Shown one piece after another: positions 24,689 through 34,296 of a stretch of DNA of 64,000 nucleotides (the first letter of the stretch is position 1; the number at the start of each line of letters is the position of its first letter). This DNA comes from Lactococcus formosensis (GTDB lineage Bacteria; Bacillota; Bacilli; Lactobacillales; Streptococcaceae): contig NZ_BOVP01000002.1 of assembly GCF_018403745.1 (NCBI RefSeq), forward strand, positions 158,784 to 222,783, written 5' to 3'. A program made the translations under genes and the position numbers. Under the pieces are notes generated by a model. It saw only the letters and a program-made list of their open reading frames with translations. It had not been told where the DNA came from and did not search any database.

Positions 24689-27286
24689 TTAGTTGTATTT
24701 TTTGTAGTACACATTTTTGACAAACTGTAACAATAAGAGATAAGCAAGGATAATTAGGCCCCAGTAGAAGAAGAATTGAACAGGCAAGTGTGCTAAGTCA
24801 ATAATTGATCCATAAGAACTTAAAATCAATGTAAAGCCAACGACAAATGCGCCAATTGTAGAAAGGATAACTGGCAACGAAGGACGACTTTGCAAGAAGG
24901 GGACTTTTTTGGTACGCAAGATATGAAAAGCCAAAGCTTGTGTACCTAAGCTGACTGCAAACCAACCTGCTTGGAAAAGGTTAGCATGGGCAACTGTATT
25001 AAAGCCAAAGACATACCACAGTACAAGGAAAGTGATGATGTCAAAGATAGAAGACACGGGTCCAACAATAAATGCAAAACGAGCAAGGCCTTTAGTTTGC
25101 CACTTCACTGGACGTGCAATGTCTTCTTCGTCAACATTATCCCAAGGAATTGAAAGTTGACTCATGTCATAAATCAGGTTCAAAGTTAAAATTTGTAAAC
25201 TGAGCATTGGCAAGAAAGGTAAAAAGGCGCTAGCCACCAAAACTGAAAAGACATTCCCAAAGTTTGAAGACAAAGTGATACGAATATACTTCATCATGTT
25301 TGTAAAGACTTTACGACCTTCGGTTACACCAGTTTCCAAGACTTGTAAACTTTTCTCAAGCAGAATAATATTTGAGGCATCTTTAGTGATATCGGCTGCA
25401 GTATCTACTGAAATTCCAATATCCGCAGCGCGTAAACTTGGGGCGTCATTTATTCCATCTCCCATAAAACCAACCGTGTGAACCTTACGAATAAGTTCAA
25501 TAATTCGTGCCTTTTGCATTGGATTTAATTTTGCAAAAAGATGTACTTCCATAGCTGTATTGAACAGTTCTTCATCATCCATAAGATCAATTTCACTTCC
25601 GATACAATAACGGTCAACCGGAATTCCAACATCTTCACAAACTTTTTGCGCTACAATGGCATTATCACCTGTCAACACTTTTACAGTTACACCGTGATTT
25701 TGTAAACTATTGATTGCTTTAGCAGCAGATTCTTTGGCTGGATCAAGGAAACCGATAAAACCGACAAGGGTCATATCACGCTCACTAGCAGAGTCAAATT
25801 CTTCTAATTCATCATCTGAAATGATTCGCTCCGCAATAGTCAGGACACGCATGCCTTGCATATTCATTTCACGGTTGACTTCTTTCATCTCTGCTAAACG
25901 TTCTTCCGTAATTTCGACACGTTCCCCGTCTTCCATTACATGTGTACAGATAGCTTGCATTTCCTCAACTGCGCCCTTGGTAACCATCAAGTTTTTATTG
26001 TCAGTTTTCACGACGACAGATAAAAGACGGCGTGAGAAATCAAACGGTATTTCATCAACTTTTGTAATATTTTCATCCGGTAATTCTCGACCTATTTTTT
26101 TGAAATAGTCAATGACAGCAACGTCCATCAGATTTTTCCAACCGGTTTGGAAGTTAGAATTGATAAAAGCGGAATTTAATACTTCATCTGCCTTGTTTCC
26201 ACGTGAGTTTACATATTCAACCATCACGACACGGTCTTCTGTAATTGTGCCTGTCTTGTCTGTACAAAGTATATCCATTGAACCTAGATTCTGGATAGCA
26301 GATAGATTTTTTACTATGACTTTTTCTTTACTGAGCGCTACTGCACCTTTAGCCAAATTGGCATTGACAATCATGGGCAGCATTTCAGGTGTAAGACCTA
26401 CAGCTACAGCGATGGCAAAGAAGAATGATGTTTCGAAATCGCCTTTTGTTACCCAGTTCAAAACTAAAACAACTGGGAACATAATCGCAACTAAAGTCAA
26501 TAGAAGGCGACTTACACGGCTCAATCCTTTATCAAAAGCAGATTCAACTTTTGTGGCTGTAGCTTTGCTTGCAATATCACCGAACATAGTAGAAGCGCCT
26601 GTTTTAACGATTAAAATCTCACCATTTCCTGATAAAACATCAGTCCCCATAAAGAGAACATTTGGAGCATCTAGAGCTGATGTAACTTCCCAATCAATTT
26701 GCTCATCTTCATCTAAATCTTCCGGTAAACGCTTCTCAACCGGGAAAGATTCCCCGGTTAAAGAGGCTTGGTTGATAAACAGATCACGGTGTGAGAGCAG
26801 AATAGCATCTGCTGGAATCATATCTCCCGTTTGAAGCTGAATGATATCTCCTGGGACAACCTCATCCATTGGGATTTCAAAATTTTCCGCCCCACGTTTA
26901 ACGTTTGTGGTATTTTCAATCATCTCATGTAAAGCGATTGAAGCTTTTTGTGACTTGTATTCCTGTACAAAGCTTACACCAGCAGATACGGTAACCATGA
27001 GCAACATGTAAAGTGCACCTTCCATATCTCCTGTCAATGCCGAAACAACTGCCAAAAAAGCTAGAACAAAAACAAATGGATTCTTAAATGCATGGAGCAG
27101 TATAATATACCAGTGAATGGGTTGCTGACTTGCAACCACATTCGGCCCGTATTCGTCTAAGCGTTCCTCAGCCTGTTCAGCGTTTAAACCCGTAAAGCTC
27201 GTGTTTAAACGTTCAAAAAGCTCGTCACGATTCAACTGTGCCAACTCTTTGAGCACATCGTTTTTGTTTGTTTTCATTTTTTGCAT
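24689..27286 (-). CDS. mgtA: Magnesium-transporting P-type ATPase (MgtA-like)
   Basis: An 865-residue P3B-type ATPase for Mg2+ import. It has an N-terminal cation-ATPase domain, actuator motif SLTGESFPVEK, phosphorylation site DKTGTITED, TGDNAIVAQ and the hinge MGDGINDAPSLRAADIGISVD. The C-terminal six-helix block includes LQILTLNLIYDMSQLSIPWDNVD, a strongly conserved MgtA segment. GGAGGT lies six bases upstream of the start. A ~100-nt leader contains a 9-10-bp hairpin (GTAAATCTTT/AAAGGTTTAC) just before the ribosome site; I see no M-box. DnaA-box-like sequences lie further upstream. Magnesium is inferred from family similarity. Confidence 0.9.
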   Translation of the reverse strand: MQKMKTNKNDVLKELAQLNRDELFERLNTSFTGLNAEQAEERLDEYGPNVVASQQPIHWYIILLHAFKNPFVFVLAFLAVVSALTGDMEGALYMLLMVTVSAGVSFVQEYKSQKASIALHEMIENTTNVKRGAENFEIPMDEVVPGDIIQLQTGDMIPADAILLSHRDLFINQASLTGESFPVEKRLPEDLDEDEQIDWEVTSALDAPNVLFMGTDVLSGNGEILIVKTGASTMFGDIASKATATKVESAFDKGLSRVSRLLLTLVAIMFPVVLVLNWVTKGDFETSFFFAIAVAVGLTPEMLPMIVNANLAKGAVALSKEKVIVKNLSAIQNLGSMDILCTDKTGTITEDRVVMVEYVNSRGNKADEVLNSAFINSNFQTGWKNLMDVAVIDYFKKIGRELPDENITKVDEIPFDFSRRLLSVVVKTDNKNLMVTKGAVEEMQAICTHVMEDGERVEITEERLAEMKEVNREMNMQGMRVLTIAERIISDDELEEFDSASERDMTLVGFIGFLDPAKESAAKAINSLQNHGVTVKVLTGDNAIVAQKVCEDVGIPVDRYCIGSEIDLMDDEELFNTAMEVHLFAKLNPMQKARIIELIRKVHTVGFMGDGINDAPSLRAADIGISVDTAADITKDASNIILLEKSLQVLETGVTEGRKVFTNMMKYIRITLSSNFGNVFSVLVASAFLPFLPMLSLQILTLNLIYDMSQLSIPWDNVDEEDIARPVKWQTKGLARFAFIVGPVSSIFDIITFLVLWYVFGFNTVAHANLFQAGWFAVSLGTQALAFHILRTKKVPFLQSRPSLPVILSTIGAFVVGFTLILSSYGSIIDLAHLPVQFFFYWGLIILAYLLLLQFVKNVYYKKYN

Positions 27287-27586
27287 ACTTGCACCTCCCT
27301 CGTTTCTAGGGCGTAAACCTTTAAAAGATTTACTTTTCTGTTATTATGGTGTGGTTTGCGAAATTCCTCTCTTTATTCTACTACAAATTAAAGGAAAGTC
27401 CTCCAAAGATACTAAAACGCAATCATAAAGTAAATTATTCTACATACAAGAACATACTTCACTTCTTGATGTTATTTTTGTAAACCAGGACTATGTTATC
27501 CACTTGTAAACTTAGTTGACACTCGATTTCCGTTTATCCTGAAGTTATACACATGTTTACAACTTTGGTTTTTAGACAACAAAAAA
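27287..27586. other. Intergenic region upstream of mgtA with DnaA-box-like motifs
   Basis: This 300-bp stretch holds no gene. It contains TTATCCACT (27496-27504, one mismatch to TTATCCACA) and TTATACACA (27545-27553, matching TTATNCACA), each followed by a TGTAAAC/GTTTAC element, plus TTATCCTGA between them. A plausible mgtA -10 (TAGAAT) is about 80-100 bp upstream of its start, but its -35 is uncertain. Confidence 0.4.
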
Positions 27587-27624
27587 AACATGTGGAAAGA
27601 TATGGAGGGACCTTTCCACATGTT
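27587..27624 (-). terminator. Terminator after the OsmC-like gene
   Basis: Perfect 13-bp stem AACATGTGGAAAG/CTTTCCACATGTT with a 12-nt loop, followed on the minus strand by eight T residues. Confidence 0.9.
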
Positions 27625-27636
27625 AATAACTTTGAT

Positions 27637-28077
27637 TTAAAGAACGAGTTCGGCATCAAGCTCAATAGGAACTGATGCTAAAGCCTTGGATACTGGACAT
27701 GTTGCTTCGATCTCTTTTGCTAACTTTTGAAATTCATCATCAGAAATTCCAGCAATTTTCGATTGGTTCTTCAAGTGAATCTTTGTAATCGCAGGACCAT
27801 CGGCTGTTACCGCAAAGGTAACATCTGCTTGGGTGTATATGTTATTGACTTTGTAACCTTTTTCGCTTAGAAGCAATGAGAATGCCATACTGAAACAAGC
27901 AGCATGTGCAGCACCCAAAAGTTCCTCAGGGGTTGTTATTGATGCCGAATGCTCTGCGCGCGCTTCAAAATTATAAGGTGTATCAGTAAATACTTGTGAA
28001 GAATCTAGACTGATGGTACCTGAACCATTTTCTAAATCTCCTTGCCATTGTGCGGATGCTGTGGATACATTTGCCAT
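27637..28077 (-). CDS. OsmC-type peroxiredoxin-like protein
   Basis: A 146-residue OsmC/Ohr-family protein that reduces organic hydroperoxides as a homodimer. The two redox cysteines are seen in HAACFSMAF (about residue 62) and EATCPVSKAL (about residue 125), and the start MANVSTASAQWQGDL resembles the OsmC rather than the Ohr subgroup. AAGGAG lies upstream of the ATG. It has its own terminator and is a single gene. Confidence 0.9.
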   Translation of the reverse strand: MANVSTASAQWQGDLENGSGTISLDSSQVFTDTPYNFEARAEHSASITTPEELLGAAHAACFSMAFSLLLSEKGYKVNNIYTQADVTFAVTADGPAITKIHLKNQSKIAGISDDEFQKLAKEIEATCPVSKALASVPIELDAELVL

Positions 28078-28173
28078 ATTTTTCTCCTTTTTGTGTTATA
28101 AATAGTTAGTTTGCCTATATTCTCAGTATAGGATTTTATTATGGCCTTTTCAAGAGATTGGGCTCAGACTTAT

Positions 28174-28202
28174 TTGACATTATTTGAAAATAAATGTAGA
28201 AT
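28174..28202 (+). promoter_or_regulatory. trpS promoter
   Basis: Consensus -35 TTGACA (28174-28179), 17-bp spacer, -10 TAGAAT (28197-28202). Confidence 0.8.
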
Positions 28203-28208
28203 TTGTAC

Positions 28209-28457
28209 TATCAGAAGAGTAGCTTTTCAAAGAATTCTTTAGGAAGTTGACGGTGGTGCAAGTCAATGTTTTCAGAAAAGTGAATGGGCTGATAATAATA
28301 AAAAATGATTTTAAGCAATATAAATCACGGCTGCTCCCGTTAACAAAGCACTTGTTCCTAGGACAAGCTCGAGGAAATTCTTAAAGAATTTCGAATTACG
28401 GTGGTACCGCGTGAAAACGCCCGTAAAGTATTTTTACAATGCTTTACGGGCGTTTTT
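28209..28457 (+). ncRNA. T-box leader (tryptophan) of trpS
   Basis: A T-box senses uncharged tRNA and permits read-through. The T-box core GGTGGTACCGCG (about 28400-28411) is present. Stem I carries the expected GTTGACGGTGGTGCAAGTCAA element (in parts) and a specifier region with TGG (28285-28287), the Trp codon. The leader ends in a strong terminator. Confidence 0.9.
28414..28457 (+). terminator. T-box terminator before trpS
   Basis: Stem AACGCCCGTAAAG/CTTTACGGGCGTT followed by a T run; the alternative antiterminator uses the T-box sequence just upstream. Confidence 0.9.
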
Positions 28458-28495
28458 GTTATAAAATTTTGTACATCCAGAAGGAGAGAACTACC

Positions 28496-29527
28496 ATGAA
28501 TAAACCTACAATTTTAACTGGCGATCGCCCTACAGGCAAACTCCATATCGGACATTATGTTGGCTCACTAAAAAATCGTGTGCTTCTACAAAATACAGGA
28601 AAATATAACATGTTTGTTTTCCTTGCCGACCAACAAGCACTCACCGACCATGCCAAAGAACCAGAAAAAATTATCCAATCTGTCGGAGACGTCGCCTTAG
28701 ATTATTTGGCTGCTGGCCTCGATCCAGAAAAATCAACAATTTTTATCCAGTCCCAAATCCCCGAGTTAGCTGAACTTTCAATGTATTACATGAATTTGGT
28801 TTCTCTAGCGCGACTTGAACGAAACCCTACCGTTAAAACAGAAATTGCGCAAAAAGCCTTTGGCGAATCTATTCCTGCTGGTTTCTTAGTTTATCCTATC
28901 GCTCAAGCCGCAGATATTACTGCATTTAAAGCCAATCTGGTTCCTGTAGGAAATGACCAGAAGCCAATGATTGAACAATGTCGCGAAATCGCCCGTTCTT
29001 TCAATAATGCATATAACTGTGACGTTTTAGTTGAACCTGAGGGACTTTATCCAGAAAATGAAGCAGCAGGACGTCTTCCTGGTCTTGATGGGAATGCAAA
29101 AATGTCTAAATCACTTGGTAACGGCATCTATCTGGCTGATGATATGGATACGCTCAAAAAGAAAGTGATGAGTATGTATACAGATCCTGACCACATCAAG
29201 GTTGAGGATCCAGGTAAAATTGAAGGCAATATGGTCTTCCATTATCTTGATGTCTTTGGACGTGAGGAAGATGCTGCTACTATCGCCGAAATGAAAGAGC
29301 ATTATCAGGCTGGTGGCTTAGGGGATGTAAAAACAAAACGTTATTTATTAGATATTCTCGACCGTGAACTCTCTCCAATTCGTGAACGCCGCATCGAGTT
29401 CGCTAAAGATATGGGCGCTGTTTATGATATGCTTCAAGCGGGCTCTGAAAAAGCACGTGCTGTTGCTGCAAATACCTTATCTGAAGTAAAATCAGCGATG
29501 GGTATTAACTACTTTGATGCTAAATAA
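28496..29527 (+). CDS. trpS: Tryptophanyl-tRNA synthetase
   Basis: TrpRS charges tRNA-Trp. The 343-residue class I synthetase shows [17 protein letters not shown] (HIGH motif about residues 15-18) and the KMSKS motif as AKMSKSLGN (about 200-205). The ATG at 28496 is chosen because AAGGAGAG is seven bases upstream; an earlier in-frame start lies inside the terminator. Expression is controlled by the Trp T-box immediately upstream. HD-hydrolase and glycerophosphodiesterase genes follow closely. Confidence 0.97.
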   Translation: MNKPTILTGDRPTGKLHIGHYVGSLKNRVLLQNTGKYNMFVFLADQQALTDHAKEPEKIIQSVGDVALDYLAAGLDPEKSTIFIQSQIPELAELSMYYMNLVSLARLERNPTVKTEIAQKAFGESIPAGFLVYPIAQAADITAFKANLVPVGNDQKPMIEQCREIARSFNNAYNCDVLVEPEGLYPENEAAGRLPGLDGNAKMSKSLGNGIYLADDMDTLKKKVMSMYTDPDHIKVEDPGKIEGNMVFHYLDVFGREEDAATIAEMKEHYQAGGLGDVKTKRYLLDILDRELSPIRERRIEFAKDMGAVYDMLQAGSEKARAVAANTLSEVKSAMGINYFDAK

Positions 29528-29544
29528 AAAGAAGGCAAGAACTT

Positions 29545-30183
29545 ATGACAACTCAAGAAAAAATTGCCGCCTTTGCTAAGAAAATCCATGAGAATAACAA
29601 TGATGGACATGGCTTTGACCACGTCAGTCGCGTTGTCAAGCTCGCAAAGCAAATTCTTGCTACGGAGCCCCTTGCAGATCCAAGTTTAGTGGTTGCTGCG
29701 GCTTACTTGCACGATACCTATGATGAAAAGATATGCTCCGATGTAACAAAACAAAAACAAAACGTGGCAGACTTCTTAACTTCTTTAGACTTTTCCCAAG
29801 AGAAACAAGATAAACTCTTTTATATCATTGATAACATGAGTTATTCTGCCAATCTTTTAGAAAAAAAAGAACTCGATATCAATGGGCAAATCGTCCAAGA
29901 TGCAGATCGTATTGATGCGATGGGCGCTTGGGGAATTGTACGTACCTTAGAATACGGCTGGTCCAAAGGTCGAACCTTTTACGACCCACAGATATTACCT
30001 GAAAAGTTCGAAAATAAGCATACTTATCATCAAAATCAAGGTACAACACTCAATCATTTTTACGAAAAGCTCTTTCTACTCAAAGATTTATTGAATACAG
30101 CGCATGCTAAAAAAATAGCCGCAAAGAGAGATAAAATAATGCACGATTTTGTTACTGCTATCGAAGAAGAGTATAATATTTAG
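29545..30183 (+). CDS. HD domain phosphohydrolase
   Basis: A 212-residue HD-superfamily protein of the YedJ type. Metal-binding motif: H...HD...D, seen as GFDHVSRVVKLA, YLHDTYDEK (about 60-66) and QDADRIDAMGAWG (about 118-130). Members hydrolyse nucleotides or other phosphoesters; the substrate is not known. It starts 17 bp after trpS and ends 11 bp before the glycerophosphodiesterase gene, so it can be read from the trpS promoter. Confidence 0.87.
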   Translation: MTTQEKIAAFAKKIHENNNDGHGFDHVSRVVKLAKQILATEPLADPSLVVAAAYLHDTYDEKICSDVTKQKQNVADFLTSLDFSQEKQDKLFYIIDNMSYSANLLEKKELDINGQIVQDADRIDAMGAWGIVRTLEYGWSKGRTFYDPQILPEKFENKHTYHQNQGTTLNHFYEKLFLLKDLLNTAHAKKIAAKRDKIMHDFVTAIEEEYNI

Positions 30184-30194
30184 AAGGAAAAGTT

Positions 30195-30965
30195 ATGGTC
30201 TTAGCAAAAAATAATACTTTTATGGAAAATCGGAATACATGTCTTGTTTTTGCTCATCGTGGCTCGAAATGTAACCGTCCTGAGAATACTTTAGCTGCCT
30301 TCCAAGAGGCTCTTCGTATTAAAACAGATGGTATTGAGCTCGATGTCCATCTATCTAAAGATGATCAATTGGTCGTTATTCATGATGAGAAGGTCAATCG
30401 AACAACTTCTGGGAAAGGGCGTGTCCGTAACCTGACACTAGCAGAGCTAAAGCAGCTAGACGCCGGATCCTGGTTTGATGAGCGTTTTCAGGGCGAACGT
30501 ATTCCTACATTACATGAGGTTCTAGATCTACTGATCAGTGAGCATTTCACAGGTTTTTTAAATATTGAACTCAAAACCGATATTATTAGTTATCCTGGTA
30601 TTGAAGAAAGAGTATTGGGGCTTGTTTCTCAGCAATCCCTTCCTTTCACAATCATCTACTCTTCTTTTAATATCAATACACTTCAGAAGCTTCACGCTCT
30701 CGGTGTAAAAGATGAAATTGCCTATCTTGCGGGTAAAAAATTACAAAAGATAAGTCTAAACAAAGTAAGAAGCTTCATGTCCAGTCTTCATTTGAAAAAA
30801 AAGTACGTTTTAAAGTATCCCGAACTTCTCGCACCGGATAGTCGCCCTCTCCGTCTGTGGGGTATTGATTCAGAAGCAGATATGCGTTATGCTTTTCAAC
30901 ATAATATTGCAGGAATCTTCACTGATTTTCCTGAAAAAGCATTAAAAATCAGACAACACTTATAA
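30195..30965 (+). CDS. Glycerophosphodiester phosphodiesterase family protein
   Basis: A 256-residue GDPD-domain enzyme hydrolysing glycerophosphodiesters to glycerol-3-phosphate and an alcohol. The catalytic block FAHRGSKCNRPENTLAAF (His-Arg pair about residues 23-24), ELDVHLSKD and VVIHDEKVNRTTSGKG are intact. No signal peptide or membrane helix, so cytosolic. AGAAGGAAAAG precedes the start. It is the last gene of the trpS cluster and has a terminator. Confidence 0.9.
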   Translation: MVLAKNNTFMENRNTCLVFAHRGSKCNRPENTLAAFQEALRIKTDGIELDVHLSKDDQLVVIHDEKVNRTTSGKGRVRNLTLAELKQLDAGSWFDERFQGERIPTLHEVLDLLISEHFTGFLNIELKTDIISYPGIEERVLGLVSQQSLPFTIIYSSFNINTLQKLHALGVKDEIAYLAGKKLQKISLNKVRSFMSSLHLKKKYVLKYPELLAPDSRPLRLWGIDSEADMRYAFQHNIAGIFTDFPEKALKIRQHL

Positions 30966-30975
30966 AAACCATAAA

Positions 30976-30998
30976 AGCATGCTTCAGCATGTTTTTTT
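30976..30998 (+). terminator. Terminator after the glycerophosphodiesterase gene
   Basis: Stem CATGC/GCATG with TTCA loop followed by seven T residues. Confidence 0.7.
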
Positions 30999-31070
30999 CT
31001 ATGCTTAGTATTTCACAATTTTGTGGGAGAAATAGCATAATATTCGGTTATGATAGCGGAGTCATTTTTC

Positions 31071-31099
31071 TTTACTTTCTATTTCACAAGGGATATAAT
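31071..31099 (+). promoter_or_regulatory. lplA-pdhABCD promoter
   Basis: -35 TTTACT (31071-31076), 17-bp spacer, consensus -10 TATAAT (31094-31099). No other promoter or terminator is seen before pdhA, so the five genes probably share it. Confidence 0.6.
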
Positions 31100-31116
31100 G
31101 AAACTATATGTGTTCA

Positions 31117-31136
31117 ATGTCAAAGACATTTGACAT
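31117..31136 (+). promoter_or_regulatory. Inverted repeat in the lplA leader
   Basis: ATGTCAAA-GACA-TTTGACAT: 8-bp arms and a 4-base centre, about 10-30 bases after the expected transcription start. It could be an operator for a repressor of the pyruvate dehydrogenase cluster or a small mRNA hairpin. Confidence 0.4.
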
Positions 31137-31160
31137 ATATTTTTAATGGAAGGAGAATCT

Positions 31161-32156
31161 ATGCAATATATCAATTATCTCGGGCAGGATGCCTATACTA
31201 ACATTGCGATGGATTCTTGGTTATTAAACAATTTGAAAGCAGACGAGCCTGTCTTTTCCCTTTGGCAAAACAAGCGCGCTGTTATCGTTGGACGTAACCA
31301 AAATACTTTTGCTGAGATAAACCAAGATTATATTGATCAACATGATGTACAAGTTGTACGTCGCGTATCTGGTGGTGGTGCTGTCTATCATGATGAAGGA
31401 AATATTTGTTTTACATTTTTTGTTCCCGTAGCCAGTTCAGCCCAGGTCAACTTTCATCAATTCGTGAAACCCATGTATGATGCACTTCGTTCCCTTGGTA
31501 TTGAAGCCGAAATTACTGGAAGAAATGATTTAGAAATTTCGGGTAAAAAAGTTTCAGGAAACGCCCAACGTTATGCTGGTGGCTATCTTATGCACCATGG
31601 TACTTTACTTTGGGATACCGATGTGGAGGCGATGATTCGCTCCCTGAATGTCTCTGACGAAAAGTTTGTCTCTAAAGCTGCTAAATCTGTTCGCGCACGT
31701 GTCGGAAACATTAAAGACTTTGCACCTGACTTAAACTTAGATACTTTTATCGATGCCCTCAAATACTATTTGACGGACCAAGGTAAAGATGGTGAATATG
31801 TTCTGAACGATGAGCAGCTCGCGGGTATAAAAGCTGCACGTGATGAACAATTTTCAACCTGGGATTGGAATTATGGTGAAAGTCCTAAATTCAGTTTCAA
31901 CAATCATGCCAAATTTACTGGCGGGTCAATCGATATCCAAGTTGACGTTGATAATGGTCTGATTACTGATATTAACTTCTTGGGGGATTTCCTTGGTGTC
32001 CGTGACTGGCGTGATATCAAACAAGATTTTATCGGTCTTCCGTTTAACCCAGATGCTGTCTATAATGTTTTAGAAAAAAACAAATCAGGTCAGTATTTTG
32101 GAACAATTGAAAACAGCGAACTTTCACAGCTTTTTAGAGCTGATGAATTGGTTTAA
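31161..32156 (+). CDS. lplA: Lipoate-protein ligase A
   Basis: LplA attaches lipoate to the lysine of E2 lipoyl domains. The 331-residue protein has the N-terminal catalytic domain with WQNKRAVIVGRNQN, the lipoate-binding block RRVSGGGAVYHDEGNICF (about 70-87) and GKKVSGNAQR (catalytic lysine about 130-135), plus the C-terminal LplA accessory domain (about 240-331). The ATG at 31161 has AAGGAG six bases upstream. It lies directly upstream of pdhABCD, whose E2 carries two lipoyl domains, its likely substrate. Confidence 0.95.
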   Translation: MQYINYLGQDAYTNIAMDSWLLNNLKADEPVFSLWQNKRAVIVGRNQNTFAEINQDYIDQHDVQVVRRVSGGGAVYHDEGNICFTFFVPVASSAQVNFHQFVKPMYDALRSLGIEAEITGRNDLEISGKKVSGNAQRYAGGYLMHHGTLLWDTDVEAMIRSLNVSDEKFVSKAAKSVRARVGNIKDFAPDLNLDTFIDALKYYLTDQGKDGEYVLNDEQLAGIKAARDEQFSTWDWNYGESPKFSFNNHAKFTGGSIDIQVDVDNGLITDINFLGDFLGVRDWRDIKQDFIGLPFNPDAVYNVLEKNKSGQYFGTIENSELSQLFRADELV

Positions 32157-32188
32157 AAAACAAGAATGAAGAAGAAAGGGAGATATTT

Positions 32189-33313
32189 ATGTCAAACAGC
32201 ACAAAAATCCTCGATTTCAAAGAACAATTAGAATTACAAGATAGCGCATTTCCGACGCTCCAAATCTTAGACGAAAACGGAAAAATCGTTGACGAAGAAG
32301 GCCTCAAGCGTGCCGATCTTTCAGATCAAGATTTAGTAGAACTCTTTAAAAATATGCTTCTTAGTCGTCAAATCGACATCCGTTGCATGAAGCTTGCTAA
32401 ACAAGGCCGTATGGGATTCTTTGGACCAACTGCTGGCCAAGAAGCTTCTCAAATGGCTTCTGCTTTTGCATTCACTGATGAAGACTGGCTCTTCCCAGGT
32501 TACCGCGATTTGCCACAAATTTACGCTAAAGGTTGGCCAATCTGGAAAGGTCTCCTCTGGTCTCGTGGACACCAACTTGGTAATGAATACACTACAGACG
32601 AAGGTGCGGAAGTAAAATCTTGGTTCCCACAAATCATCATTGGTGCTCAATACGTTGAAGCAGCTGGTGTAGCTTTGGGTCTTAAAAAACGCAAAAAAGA
32701 TGCCGTTGCCTTTGTTTATACTGGTGATGGTGGTTCATCTCAAGGTGATACTTACGAAGGTATCAACTTTGCTTCTGCTTACAAAGCACCACTTGTTGCC
32801 TTTATTCAAAATAATGGTTATGCGATCTCAACACCACGTGAACTCCAAACAGCAGCACCTCACTTAGCAGCTAAAGGTTGGGCAGCTGGTGCACCATCTA
32901 TCGTTGTCGATGGTAACGACGCAATCGCTATGTACTTAGCAGCTAAAGAAGCTCGTGCTTGGGCTGTCGCTGGTAATGGACCTGTAGTTATTGAAGCTCT
33001 TACTAACCGTTTGGAACCTCACTCAACAGCTGGTGATGATCCACTTCGTTACCGTAGCCAAGAAGGACTTGATGCTTGGTGGGCAAAAGAACCATTGCTC
33101 CGTATGCGTACTTACTTGACTGAAAAAGGTATCTGGGATGATGCTCAAGAAGAAGCTTATATCGCTGAACTCGATGCTCGTATCGATGCAGACATCAAGA
33201 AAGCAAATAATGTTGAAAAACAAAAAATCTCAAGCTTCTTGAAAAATACACTTGAAGTACCTAGCCAAGTAATGGCAGAACAAATTGCAAAATTTGAAAG
33301 TGAGGGCAAGTAA
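32189..33313 (+). CDS. pdhA: Pyruvate dehydrogenase E1 component, alpha subunit
   Basis: E1-alpha decarboxylates pyruvate with thiamine diphosphate as part of the pyruvate dehydrogenase complex. The 374-residue protein has the TPP motif [20 protein letters not shown] (about 182-201) ending in the usual N and the phosphorylation-loop-like [16 protein letters not shown] block. AAGGGAG lies upstream. pdhB starts two bases after its stop codon. Confidence 0.97.
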   Translation: MSNSTKILDFKEQLELQDSAFPTLQILDENGKIVDEEGLKRADLSDQDLVELFKNMLLSRQIDIRCMKLAKQGRMGFFGPTAGQEASQMASAFAFTDEDWLFPGYRDLPQIYAKGWPIWKGLLWSRGHQLGNEYTTDEGAEVKSWFPQIIIGAQYVEAAGVALGLKKRKKDAVAFVYTGDGGSSQGDTYEGINFASAYKAPLVAFIQNNGYAISTPRELQTAAPHLAAKGWAAGAPSIVVDGNDAIAMYLAAKEARAWAVAGNGPVVIEALTNRLEPHSTAGDDPLRYRSQEGLDAWWAKEPLLRMRTYLTEKGIWDDAQEEAYIAELDARIDADIKKANNVEKQKISSFLKNTLEVPSQVMAEQIAKFESEGK

Positions 33314-33315
33314 AC

Positions 33316-34296
33316 ATGGCAGTAAAAACTTATATTGCAGCAATCACAGAAGCGCTTGACTTGGCGCTTGAACGTGACGAAAACACATTGATCTTCGGGG
33401 AAGACGTTGGACAAAATGGTGGGGTATTCCGTGCAACTGACGGACTCCAAGCTAAACATGGGGAAGACCGCGTTTTCAACACACCTTTGGCTGAATCTGG
33501 TATCGGTGGTTTAGCAATTGGTCTTTCAACTCAAGGCTTCCGCCCTGTTATGGAAATCCAATTTGGTACATTTGTTTATGAAGTTTTTGACTCTATTGCT
33601 GGACAAATGTCACGTACACGTTACCGTTTTAACAACACACGTCATAACCCAATCGTTATCCGTACACCTTATGGTATCGGTACAAAAACACCTGAAATGC
33701 ACGCAGACTCTATCGAAGGGCTCTTTGCTCAAATTCCTGGACTCCGTGTTGTTATGCCTTCAAACCCGGCTGATGCTAAAGGTCTCCTTTTGGCAGCCAT
33801 TGAAAACAACGACCCTGTAATGTACCTTGAAAACTTACACCTTTACCGTTCTGTTAAGGGCGAAGTTCCAGAAGGTTACTACACAACGCCTTTGGACCAA
33901 GCCGTTGTTGCTAAAGAAGGTTCAGACGTTTCGATTATCGCTTACGGTGGGACAGTTCCTTTAGCTATCAAGGCAGCTGAACAACTCGAAAAAGATGGTG
34001 TTAGCGCTGAAGTTCTTGATTTGCGTACCGTTTCACCACTTGACATCAAATCAATCGGGGAAACAGTTGAAAAAACTGGACGTGTTGTTGTCGTTCAAGA
34101 AGCTCAACGTACAGCTGGTATTGCTGCTAACGTTATGGCAGAAATTTCAGAACGTTTCGTTCTGTCACTTAAAGCACCTATCGGCCGTGTAGCTGGGCCA
34201 GATTCTATCTTCCCATTTGCTCAAGCCGAAAATGACTGGGCAATTAAAGCAGACGATATTGTGAAAAAAGTGAAAGAGGTAGTAGATTATGACTGA
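33316..34296 (+). CDS. pdhB: Pyruvate dehydrogenase E1 component, beta subunit
   Basis: The 326-residue E1-beta subunit completes the alpha2-beta2 E1. Typical blocks are [33 protein letters not shown] and the C-terminal transketolase domain with [17 protein letters not shown] and DLRTVSPLD. It overlaps the start of pdhC by 8 bp, so translation is coupled. Confidence 0.97.
   Translation: MAVKTYIAAITEALDLALERDENTLIFGEDVGQNGGVFRATDGLQAKHGEDRVFNTPLAESGIGGLAIGLSTQGFRPVMEIQFGTFVYEVFDSIAGQMSRTRYRFNNTRHNPIVIRTPYGIGTKTPEMHADSIEGLFAQIPGLRVVMPSNPADAKGLLLAAIENNDPVMYLENLHLYRSVKGEVPEGYYTTPLDQAVVAKEGSDVSIIAYGGTVPLAIKAAEQLEKDGVSAEVLDLRTVSPLDIKSIGETVEKTGRVVVVQEAQRTAGIAANVMAEISERFVLSLKAPIGRVAGPDSIFPFAQAENDWAIKADDIVKKVKEVVDYD

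Noticed and set aside
27514..27550. TTGACA on the plus strand upstream of mgtA
   Set aside because: No good -10 at proper spacing and no plus-strand gene to serve.
30989..31201. A 70-codon plus-strand reading frame overlapping the lplA start
   Set aside because: It runs through the gdpD terminator, the lplA promoter and its ribosome site and has no family resemblance or Shine-Dalgarno.
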